A stretch of DNA of 14,730 nt from Haladaptatiplasma sp964454575 (lineage in GTDB: Archaea; Thermoplasmatota; Thermoplasmata; Halarchaeoplasmatales; Halarchaeoplasmataceae): contig CAYVTG010000046.1 of the NCBI GenBank assembly GCA_964454575.1, positions 1-14,730 on the forward strand, read 5' to 3'. The position numbers and the translations under genes were made by a program. Below are positions 6,890 to 13,965 of the stretch, in pieces; position 1 is the first letter of the stretch, and each line of letters starts with the position of its first letter. The notes under the pieces were generated by a model. It was given only the letters and a program-made list of their open reading frames with translations. It had not been told where the DNA came from and did not search any database.

Positions 6890-9800
6890 TCACGTGACCA
6901 CCTCTTTTTGAGGTATTCTGTTATCTGCTTGTTGTCTATTATCGGATCCAGTATCATCTTTGACTTTTCCGTTTTTATCTAGTACAAACCTACGGTGGAA
7001 GAACCAGCCGAAGAAAAGGATGAATACAAATCCTATGGGGAGCATCATGTCTGTGAACTCCGAGATGCTGGTGGTGTCCGTTGCGTAATCTGAAACAGAA
7101 CCATCTCTGAGCGATGTAGCAGTTACGGTTGTCTCATCAACGAGTCCGCTCTCTGCATCTCCCGGTATCTCTATCCTGACAGTTATATTGATAGACTCGC
7201 CCATCTTAAGGATCCCTGTATCCGTGATAACGTTTCCCTGTTCATCGAGTAAGGTAACATTGAATCCAAGTGAGGAAGATACACTCAGCTCGAAATTGTC
7301 GTTACCTCTTCCGAGATTAGTCACAGTGTGCTGATATTCAACTATGGTGCCTGCTTGAGCATCACCTTCGTTGTCCGGTTCGACCTCTACGCCGGCCGGT
7401 ACCTGGAAAAGAGTGTCCCCCTCGTCTTCGAGCCCCTGCTGGTCGGTGGCTGTTACCTCGACGGTGTAATCCCCCACAACAGCGTCGTCCGTCAGTTGAT
7501 GATCACCTTCGAACCATGTGCCCGCGGAGGTGGCTGTCAGTCCGTCTTCCATGGCTGTCAGAGTCATATTGGAAACGAGCACCACCCCATCGGGATCGTA
7601 GATGGTGGTGACAGCACCGGCTATGTTGTATTCACCAAATGGATCCGATATCCTTGCCCGTATGGTAACTGTATCACCTGCACTGAACGTGTCGATCTCC
7701 GTGTCATTTTTGTAAGTTGTAACTTCCTCCACACGGATGAAAGTGTCCGTATTGAACTCCACTCGGGAAGGGTATGTTTCCGAGTCGTAATATACATCTA
7801 TGCTTCTCGTACCTGAATATACTTCTACTTCCAGCCGGTTTCCCTCTTTAAGGAGGACATTGGTATCAACAGGGAATTCATACCATCCCTCCGTGTCTAT
7901 TCCATGTATTGTGAACGAATTGATAAATGAACCGGATTCGCTCAGTGATACAGTGACATCCGGTTTCCAGTGACCCTGAAGACTGGGGACGATGTATAGA
8001 TGAACCGTTGCATGGTCGATGAGATTGAGATCACGTTCCAGAGGTGGTTCCTGAGTCCACGTATTACTACCGTCCTCAGGTATCGTTGTAGAGATGGTCG
8101 AGGTCCCCATCATCGTATCCATTGTGAAACCATCATGAATATAAAGTGCCTTGGAGGTGGAAGGATAAGGAGTACTTGTAGTGAAGACCGCGGTATCGTA
8201 AACATCGTCGAATGTTTGTGAATGTGCGAAGAGTGATGTCGTGTCTTGCTGTCCCTCCGCCCCTTCGGGAGCATATTTTGATACGGTAAAAGTCATCTTT
8301 TCTTCCGGAACCAACGAGATGATCGGTGCCCCGGTTCCATCGGCATCCCAGTCCGTATCTACCCAGTCCCATGTACCATCGCCGTTATCATCCGAGGCGA
8401 TCATATCTCCCCCATACCTTAACTCGGTGACCCATCCTTGTGTGGACTCCGAAACCGTCAAACGATAATCGTCGTCCACGTTACCTATGTTCTGTACGTT
8501 AACATCATAACTTGCCCAAGTCCCCGGATCGATGGTTTCGGTACCATCCGGATACACTGCAACTCCGGGATCGACGGGTATGATGAAGGTTGTTTCATTG
8601 GTCGATGATATCCCTTGGACATCGGTAGCCGTTACTTTAACATTATATATACCTCTGGGTGAATCATCTTCCAATCTAAAAGAGGCGTTGAATAAACTCC
8701 AGTAAGGAGGTATCGAAGTATCTTCGTCCTTGAACGACATCTCCAGATCCTGGATCATGGGTGTTTCGTCGGGATAATATACTGACATGGTCACCTCGGA
8801 TACGAGTTCTGCTGTGAGGGGATGTGTAACATCGGCGTTAACATCGACCAGGTCTCCGGGTTCAAAGAAATTCTGTTCTCCGCCTGAATCGTTAAGAGTG
8901 TAAACTTCGCCAACGGATATATATGTGGATGTAGGTACGGACATGCGCGAATTTACTGTTTCCGAGTTGTAGTCAATGTTCATGCTCAAGCTTCCATCCA
9001 CACCTGTTATCGTGCTTACCAAAGAGAAGGTATTTCCACCGGGAACGATGCTTCCTCCGGCTGGTATCGAGATCGTGTACCACCCTGAACTGCTTATAGG
9101 CTGCAACTCACCTGTACCCAAAGTACCGCCTTCATGCGATAATTCTACTTGTAATCCAGGATGATTATTTCCCGAGGATCCGGGACGTAGATACAGATGG
9201 ACATGTACTGTATCGGATATCTCCGTATCTCCCGCTAGTACAGGAGAACTCCATGTGTGAGAAAAAGGTCCTCCTCTGTTATTCAATGTGACCGTCTGCA
9301 TCGTACTTCCTTCTTCGTACAACAGCTCGTCACCTTCACGCAGATAGAACCGGTACCTTTCGGAGGACGAACGGGTCCGCCAATCACCTATATTGTTTTC
9401 GTTGATTACAGCGGTATCTAGATCGTTCTGCCAATCGGTAGCCACGAAGGTAACCTCAAAATCATCGGGTATCCCCAGAGCACCGATATCCAGTGCGGTC
9501 TCGAGGCTGGTGGCGTTCAGTGCGACCGTTACATCTCCGAGAGATTCCCAGGACCAATCTGTTCGAGTACCAATATAACGATAATACTCCGCACTTGTGA
9601 CCCCCATATTGCGGCCAGTTATCTCTATCATGTACTCTGCACCCATGTTAAGCCATGATGCGGTGTAGCCCGATGATCCGTCGCTGTCTGCGTCTATGAA
9701 TATTCGAACGTAATCCTCACCTGTACGCACCGGTAATACCACAGGGCCTATGTATCTGCTGACTTCACGGCCCCAGTGTTCTCCCGGGATATCCGGATGC

Positions 9801-12556
9801 TCCGGAATGGTGGTGTTCAACCATTTATCAGGGCCGTAAGGCCAGTCGGCCACACCATCTCCGTCAACATCGGGAAGTCCTCCTGGTGTGACCATCTCGC
9901 TGTCCGGAGTACCGTCGTTGGTAAAATCGTTTGGAAGCGGATCGTAGATATCCGTGATACCATCTCCATCACTGTCGACCGATTCAGGTGGACGTCCACG
10001 CATATAAGGTACATCGGCGCCTCCGAGCATGTTTCCTTCCACGGAAACCAAGAAACTGGCTGCCCCCACTGCGGAGTATTGTTTTATATCGATGTTAGGA
10101 TTCCATGTGCCTACAGGAGAAAGATCATCCACGGGGTCATCCCATACTGGTTGGTGTATCCAATCTATAAAAGCCCCGTTAACACGAGGTTGGTCCGGTA
10201 TCCCTCCGATATACACATTGTCTACTCTTGTCTTCTGTACGGATGCTATACCGTCCCCTGCAGTCATATCTGATATCTGAAGACCGACAACGCTTTGTAG
10301 AACAGCTTCTGAGCTTACACGTGCGGCAATGATATGATCGCTTATGGTTTCGTTCACATGCTCATCTAACTCTATGGTGACAGAGCCGTTGAAATCCTCC
10401 ACACGGAAAAGGTAAGGGTCTGTTGATATATCTACTGACCCTATATCTCCCCTGTAGATGATTATCTCTTCTATGTAATATTCAGAATGATCGTTATATT
10501 CTATGGTTAGATTTTCGATGGTGGCATCTCCAGAAAGAGAAAAGGAAGATAGTTGTAGCATAGGAACTGTCTCTCCGGGAGGTACAACATCAGGACCTAT
10601 CTTTTCCACCCGAGAAACTATAGAGTCCATCTCGGGGATCACCCGGCCCTCGCTGGAATCACTGTGTTGATCAGTCATCATATGTATGAACACTTTAGGT
10701 GCAACATCGTTATTTTGCTGTCCGATCCATATCCTAGTTTCCAATTCGTTATTTCTGTACTGTACACGGGCACCACCGCGTTGTACATAGCCGTTCCAGT
10801 CATCAGTGTCTCGAGAGCGGTTAAAATCATATAGTGAAGTTCCTTTTAGTTCGCCTTCCCAACCGTATATCTCAAGCATATGGTCTGCTCGGAGTCCACC
10901 TATACTGTAGCCGTACTCCTCTTCTATATCTATAAAGAAGCGTATGGAGTTCACTCTTCCGCCGGTCATGAAAAGATCGCCAGCCGTTTGTAGGTATATG
11001 TACAGAAATCCATCACTTTCCACAAGTCTGTATTCACGGATATCGATACTTTCGATATCATGGTCTGCCGGTGGGTCGAAATATGCCCTGACCGCCCTCC
11101 AGTCATCGAAATCTCCGTCGACGGATATCCTTTCTTCAACCGGGATATATAGTATGTTAAGCATCACTGGGAGAAATAGTAAGAATAACATTATAGCTAC
11201 GACGCCAACTCCCTTTTTGAACCATTGAGTGCCTCCTCCCCTAGGTTTCAGACGCCTTTCTTCTTCAAGTAGTTCTCCCATGTCGAAGGTATCTTTGATA
11301 GTATCTCCCTGTAAATAGGTGATTTCGCCGCCCCCTGCAAGACCGTTTATCAATCCTTCGTCATCGGGTAAGCTGATATCGTCTATGGTGGAGGTCCCGG
11401 AAAAATCCATGGTTGGGCCGCTTACTCCTCCTAGACCATTGATCAGACCGTCGGCTGCAGCAAGGCTGGTTGAATCCGCTCCGGCAGCACCATGAAATTC
11501 ATTTTCGTCTAACAGCGGATCCTCGTTCTCCTCTCCGTTGATCCTACCATTTGTCTTACCGTTGATCCTACCGTTTGTCTTGCCGTTCACCCTGCCGTTT
11601 GTCTTGCCGTTCACCCTGCCGTTTGTCTTACCGTTGATCCTACCATTTGTCTTACCGTTGATCCTACCATTTGTCTTACCGTTGATCCTACCGTTTGTCT
11701 TACCGTTCACCAGGCCATTGATCTTCCCGACTATCCCTCCATTGACTTTACCTTTAGTCCCATCTCCATTTTGTTTATTCTTATTCCCGTTAGAGCGGCT
11801 GATAAACCCTTTGGCAGTTTGACCTAACTTCTCGACTGCGTTTCCCGAGAATAAGCCGCTGAGTGTGTTAAATGAGATGATCCCGTCGTCCACTTTAAGA
11901 TCAAAATGTTCCGTATCTTCATATTCCAGACCCAGAGACTCGAGATAAACAGTTACATTGTCGTCGTCCTTATCCAGATCGATGACCGCATCGGATATAG
12001 TTTGAAGTGACCTGTGGATCTCATCCTCGAGATTATCACTGGCTAACAATAGAGATGTAACATCATCTTTACGAAGGGTTTCCATTATCTTACGAACATA
12101 TTCATGAACGGTATCCCAGCCAAAGGTATCTATCGCAGTATCAAGAAAATCGATAACCGCGATCTTGTTACCAGCCGCAGGGAGTGAATCCAGAGCCTTG
12201 TTCACACTGATACTGAGATTTAAGATGTCTCGGCTAGACCTGATCACACCGATGTCCTGCTGGATACCGATTATGACCCTCCTTGTGTATGAGTACCAAT
12301 CGACCAATAATAGTCTATTTTCAGAGATACATCTCTTAACGTCGACCCCGTATCTTTCTAAGTGTGTGAGATACTTGTCAGGCGACACCTTAGATACGAC
12401 AACAAGGGCCGCACCACCTTTAGACAGATGTGAAGCTAAAAATTGGAGTGCCAGCCCATCCTGTATTTTACCCGGAGGTCCCCGAAGTAACAATGAAGTG
12501 TTGGGGACGGACTCCCCTATCAACGTCTTTATAACATCGTCGTAGTGGTCGTTCAT
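6890..12556 (-). CDS. Giant surface protein with degenerate KaiC-like cytoplasmic head
   Basis: Residues are counted from ATG 12556 (1,888 aa). Residues 1-225 are a RecA/KaiC-like domain whose Walker A position reads GPPGKIQDG instead of GxxGxGKT and whose paired catalytic glutamates are replaced (SKVSP against SLEES next door), so it is probably a non-hydrolysing domain. A basic NGKTNGR repeat linker (about 284-340) and a D/E/G-rich spacer lead to a membrane helix (about 449-471). The outside part runs to about 1834: a CBM9/DOMON-like beta domain starting at VDGDFDDW, a second one starting at VNGAFIDW that contains a DxDGDG calcium-binding-type insert (about 860-905), then two copies of a 360-380-residue beta module. 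A second helix (about 1836-1858) and a short tail end the protein. There is no signal peptide. AGGTGA lies 8 nt before this ATG; GTG at 12568 is the alternative start. I infer a surface receptor or anchor that signals to the neighbouring ATPase. Confidence 0.85.
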   Translation of the reverse strand: MNDHYDDVIKTLIGESVPNTSLLLRGPPGKIQDGLALQFLASHLSKGGAALVVVSKVSPDKYLTHLERYGVDVKRCISENRLLLVDWYSYTRRVIIGIQQDIGVIRSSRDILNLSISVNKALDSLPAAGNKIAVIDFLDTAIDTFGWDTVHEYVRKIMETLRKDDVTSLLLASDNLEDEIHRSLQTISDAVIDLDKDDDNVTVYLESLGLEYEDTEHFDLKVDDGIISFNTLSGLFSGNAVEKLGQTAKGFISRSNGNKNKQNGDGTKGKVNGGIVGKINGLVNGKTNGRINGKTNGRINGKTNGRINGKTNGRVNGKTNGRVNGKTNGRINGKTNGRINGEENEDPLLDENEFHGAAGADSTSLAAADGLINGLGGVSGPTMDFSGTSTIDDISLPDDEGLINGLAGGGEITYLQGDTIKDTFDMGELLEEERRLKPRGGGTQWFKKGVGVVAIMLFLLFLPVMLNILYIPVEERISVDGDFDDWRAVRAYFDPPADHDIESIDIREYRLVESDGFLYIYLQTAGDLFMTGGRVNSIRFFIDIEEEYGYSIGGLRADHMLEIYGWEGELKGTSLYDFNRSRDTDDWNGYVQRGGARVQYRNNELETRIWIGQQNNDVAPKVFIHMMTDQHSDSSEGRVIPEMDSIVSRVEKIGPDVVPPGETVPMLQLSSFSLSGDATIENLTIEYNDHSEYYIEEIIIYRGDIGSVDISTDPYLFRVEDFNGSVTIELDEHVNETISDHIIAARVSSEAVLQSVVGLQISDMTAGDGIASVQKTRVDNVYIGGIPDQPRVNGAFIDWIHQPVWDDPVDDLSPVGTWNPNIDIKQYSAVGAASFLVSVEGNMLGGADVPYMRGRPPESVDSDGDGITDIYDPLPNDFTNDGTPDSEMVTPGGLPDVDGDGVADWPYGPDKWLNTTIPEHPDIPGEHWGREVSRYIGPVVLPVRTGEDYVRIFIDADSDGSSGYTASWLNMGAEYMIEITGRNMGVTSAEYYRYIGTRTDWSWESLGDVTVALNATSLETALDIGALGIPDDFEVTFVATDWQNDLDTAVINENNIGDWRTRSSSERYRFYLREGDELLYEEGSTMQTVTLNNRGGPFSHTWSSPVLAGDTEISDTVHVHLYLRPGSSGNNHPGLQVELSHEGGTLGTGELQPISSSGWYTISIPAGGSIVPGGNTFSLVSTITGVDGSLSMNIDYNSETVNSRMSVPTSTYISVGEVYTLNDSGGEQNFFEPGDLVDVNADVTHPLTAELVSEVTMSVYYPDETPMIQDLEMSFKDEDTSIPPYWSLFNASFRLEDDSPRGIYNVKVTATDVQGISSTNETTFIIPVDPGVAVYPDGTETIDPGTWASYDVNVQNIGNVDDDYRLTVSESTQGWVTELRYGGDMIASDDNGDGTWDWVDTDWDADGTGAPIISLVPEEKMTFTVSKYAPEGAEGQQDTTSLFAHSQTFDDVYDTAVFTTSTPYPSTSKALYIHDGFTMDTMMGTSTISTTIPEDGSNTWTQEPPLERDLNLIDHATVHLYIVPSLQGHWKPDVTVSLSESGSFINSFTIHGIDTEGWYEFPVDTNVLLKEGNRLEVEVYSGTRSIDVYYDSETYPSRVEFNTDTFIRVEEVTTYKNDTEIDTFSAGDTVTIRARISDPFGEYNIAGAVTTIYDPDGVVLVSNMTLTAMEDGLTATSAGTWFEGDHQLTDDAVVGDYTVEVTATDQQGLEDEGDTLFQVPAGVEVEPDNEGDAQAGTIVEYQHTVTNLGRGNDNFELSVSSSLGFNVTLLDEQGNVITDTGILKMGESINITVRIEIPGDAESGLVDETTVTATSLRDGSVSDYATDTTSISEFTDMMLPIGFVFILFFGWFFHRRFVLDKNGKVKDDTGSDNRQQADNRIPQKEVVT
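7060..9300 (-). repeat. Tandem ~370-residue module duplication in the ectodomain
   Basis: Copy A is encoded at about 8170-9300 and copy B at about 7060-8140. Each has three parts in the same order. The first is a jelly-roll-like unit (VHLYLRPG / VHLYIVPS, GWYTISIP / GWYEFPVD, DYNSETVNSR / YYDSETYPSR). The second is an Ig-like unit (FEPGDLVDVNA / FSAGDTVTIRA, GIYNVKVTATDVQG / GDYTVEVTATDQQG). The third is a NEW3/CARDB-like unit (VQNIGNVDDDYRLTVS / VTNLGRGNDNFELSVS). The copies have diverged strongly, so the duplication is old. The fold names are by eye. Confidence 0.75.
11538..11705 (-). repeat. Seven 24-bp tandem repeats encoding NGKTNGR[IV]
   Basis: Seven consecutive 24-bp units, in phase with the codons, encode NGKTNGRI or NGKTNGRV. 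Units 1, 5 and 6 are identical; the others differ at a few positions. Flanking sequence carries weaker versions (GKVNGGIVGKINGLVNG), which suggests that the array grew from an older degenerate repeat. The encoded stretch is Gly/Asn-rich and strongly basic, lies on the cytoplasmic side, and probably forms a flexible linker between the KaiC-like head and the membrane helix. Confidence 0.95.
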
Positions 12557-12564
12557 TACCGGTT

Positions 12565-12570
12565 TCACCT
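12565..12570 (-). promoter_or_regulatory. Ribosome site deciding the giant gene's start
   Basis: AGGTGA (minus strand, 12570 to 12565) matches the core of the archaeal anti-16S consensus and lies 8 nt before ATG 12556. It contains the TGA stop of the upstream ATPase gene, which indicates translational coupling. The GTG embedded in it (12568) would overlap the stop by 4 bp but has no good ribosome site of its own. Confidence 0.6.
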
Positions 12571-13224
12571 TAGTACTTCTTCAACTGATATATCGATACC
12601 TCCATCTAATATCAAGAAGGGATGTTTATACGGGTCGTGCCTTGTGAATCGCATCTTAGTTATCTTGATGCTTCTTCGGAATTCACCTTTAAAGTCCTCG
12701 TAACCCATATTGATAAAAGAATCCGAAACGAAGCCTTCCACATTCAATCGAGAATCTTCACTTTCGGATATCAATACAGATATCAGATCTTTATCTTTAA
12801 GGAATCGTGAGAATTCAAAAAGACTTCGCCTGAGTTTTTCCGGAGAAGTGTAATACAGAGATACCGCACTGATGGAGTCTATCACCAAGCGTTGTATCTT
12901 CTCGCCCTCCAGAAAATTATCCAAAAAGTCCTGTATCTCACTAAAGCTTATCAGAGAATTTTGAAGATCGCCCCTTCTCAACTCACCATAGTCTATCAGA
13001 TATGCCTTTCCTGTCTCATAGGGCTCCCAATCGAGTGAAAACGATTCAACGGCTCTCCGCATGTTTTCCCTGCTCTCTTCGAGAGATAAAAACAGACCTT
13101 TTTCACCGCGCTCTATGCCGCCTTGGATGAACTGTAGACCGAAGAGTGTCTTTGCGCTGCCTGCAGGACCCTTCAAAAGGTTAACAGTTCCCTCGGGGAA
13201 TCCCCCTTCCATCATTTCATCCAT
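12565..13224 (-). CDS. KaiC/RadA-like ATPase, single domain
   Basis: This 219-residue single-domain member of the KaiC/Rad55 group of RecA-fold ATPases carries an intact Walker A, GPAGSAKT (residues 19-26), the paired glutamates E49/E50 in LSLEES that act as catalytic base in KaiC, and a Walker B strand ending in D116 (RLVIDS). Archaeal proteins of this group have been proposed as signal-transduction hubs, and their ATP state controls partner binding. The gene follows the regulator by 17 bp and is coupled to the giant protein gene, whose head is its degenerate paralogue, so a heteromeric ring or switch is plausible. The family's conserved N-terminal motif reads on upstream of ATG 13224 in the same frame (IKRVKSGIKG), but no ATG, GTG or TTG exists there before a stop. 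The true start may be a non-AUG codon at about 13254-13260 behind GGAGG (13266-13262). Confidence 0.88.
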   Translation of the reverse strand: MDEMMEGGFPEGTVNLLKGPAGSAKTLFGLQFIQGGIERGEKGLFLSLEESRENMRRAVESFSLDWEPYETGKAYLIDYGELRRGDLQNSLISFSEIQDFLDNFLEGEKIQRLVIDSISAVSLYYTSPEKLRRSLFEFSRFLKDKDLISVLISESEDSRLNVEGFVSDSFINMGYEDFKGEFRRSIKITKMRFTRHDPYKHPFLILDGGIDISVEEVLR

Positions 13225-13241
13225 ACCCTTGATTCCACTTT

Positions 13242-13850
13242 TTACTCGTTTGATCGTAATTCCTCCATTAGTTTCTCGAAGTATTTGACCGGTAGATCTT
13301 GAAATAGTTCATAGCTGGTCAATGAGCGTTTGTCGTTATCTAGGATAGGTTTACACGCACTGCATATCAATCTCTGTGTGGTAAAAAGTCCTAACTTATC
13401 TTCATTATACTTACATAGCTGTCGAAGGGCTTCTTTCATAGTTTCGTTATCTGTAGGATCTTTCCCTTCATGATCAGGAATATCCGTCGGCTTTAAACCA
13501 TACACCTTCTCGGTCCTATCAAGTATAGAGTTGTATATATCAGTGTAAAAGCCTTGAAGTTGTCCTTCGTGGGTACGTTTTTTTGAGATATCGTAAGTAA
13601 GTTCAATCTTCGGATCCTTTATCCTGTACTCTATCACTTGTCTGGTCTTACCCTTGGCTTCTCTGGATTCCAGAACATCGATCTCCTCTAACTCCGCTAG
13701 GTATTTCGATGCTGTAGCAACATGTAGATCCAATTCTTTGGCGATATCGCTGGCCTTGCTCCATCCACAAGAATGTATCGATTCTAGTATGTCTAGAGAA
13801 TGATCTTTTCCAAGGACATACGAACATCTGCGGAACTTTTCTCCTTTCAT
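13242..13850 (-). CDS. Winged-helix (ArsR/MarR-like) transcriptional regulator
   Basis: The protein has 202 residues. Residues about 16-77 form a winged helix: ILESIHSCGWSKASDIAKEL, then the recognition helix around HVATASKYLAELEEIDVL, then a basic wing (REAKGKTRQVIEYRI). The remaining 120 residues are mostly helical and I do not recognise them. They contain a CSAC pair (C163/C166) that could bind metal or form a disulfide, though four ligands are not evident. A TGGTG ribosome site lies 5 nt before ATG 13850. The gene opens the minus-strand unit that continues into the KaiC-like ATPase and the giant surface protein, and its own promoter holds a palindrome over the expected start of transcription, so autoregulation of the unit is likely. 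Repressor or activator mode cannot be told from the sequence. Confidence 0.82.
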   Translation of the reverse strand: MKGEKFRRCSYVLGKDHSLDILESIHSCGWSKASDIAKELDLHVATASKYLAELEEIDVLESREAKGKTRQVIEYRIKDPKIELTYDISKKRTHEGQLQGFYTDIYNSILDRTEKVYGLKPTDIPDHEGKDPTDNETMKEALRQLCKYNEDKLGLFTTQRLICSACKPILDNDKRSLTSYELFQDLPVKYFEKLMEELRSNE

Positions 13851-13866
13851 ATAAACACCAGATAAA

Positions 13867-13883
13867 CTTCACGTGGCGTGAAG
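13867..13883. promoter_or_regulatory. Palindromic operator candidate
   Basis: CTTCACG-TGG-CGTGAAG is a perfect 7-bp inverted repeat with a 3-bp spacer, and two further A/T pairs match outside one mismatch. It lies between the TATA-like box (about 13897-13906) and the regulator's ATG, over the expected initiation site about 25 bp from the box. A dimeric winged-helix protein bound here would block transcription, so the adjacent regulator is the obvious candidate ligand. Confidence 0.5.
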
Positions 13884-13896
13884 CTTATTGTTATAA

Positions 13897-13906
13897 CTAT
13901 ATATGA
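13897..13906 (-). promoter_or_regulatory. TATA-like box of the regulator-ATPase-receptor unit
   Basis: On the minus strand, ATATATAGTT (13906-13897) is the best TATA-like element about 50 bp before ATG 13850. Initiation would fall near 13872-13880, leaving a leader of about 25 nt with TGGTG before the start. A second candidate, ACTATTTATACC, lies further upstream (about 13932-13921) and cannot be excluded. Confidence 0.4.
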
Positions 13907-13908
13907 CA

Positions 13909-13926
13909 TATACCTTTACAGGTATA
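13909..13926. promoter_or_regulatory. Second inverted repeat just upstream of the TATA-like box
   Basis: TATACC-tttaca-GGTATA is a perfect 6-bp inverted repeat with a 6-bp spacer, immediately upstream of the TATA-like box of the regulator gene. Its position suits an activator site or the promoter recognition element itself. AT-rich palindromes arise easily by chance, so confidence is low. Confidence 0.3.
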
Positions 13927-13940
13927 AATAGTTTTACCAC

Positions 13941-13954
13941 AGAACACCAGTTCT
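13941..13954 (-). terminator. Small hairpin after the carboxypeptidase gene
   Basis: AGAAC-acca-GTTCT forms a 5-bp stem with a 4-nt loop beginning 11 bp beyond the carboxypeptidase stop. Archaeal termination depends mainly on U-runs rather than hairpins, and no strong U-run follows in the minus-strand transcript. It is therefore a weak terminator candidate. Confidence 0.2.
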
Positions 13955-13965
13955 TAGCTGCAGGA

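Noticed and set aside
7328..10280. Several 60-165-residue open frames on the plus strand inside the giant gene
   Set aside because: All lie opposite a continuous coding frame with clear domain structure; no ribosome sites or recognisable motifs.
11538..11705. CRISPR-like array
   Set aside because: The 24-bp units are contiguous with no spacers and are in codon phase with a long gene, so this is a protein repeat.
11538..11822. Open frame of LPFVLP-type repeats opposite the NGKTNGR array
   Set aside because: It is the antisense reading of the 24-bp repeats; the hydrophobic repeat pattern is a by-product of the real coding strand.
12566..12568. GTG at 12568 as the start of the giant protein
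   Set aside because: It would give a neat 4-bp overlap with the ATPase stop, but it lacks a ribosome site. AGGTGA sits at ideal distance from ATG 12556. It is kept only as an alternative.
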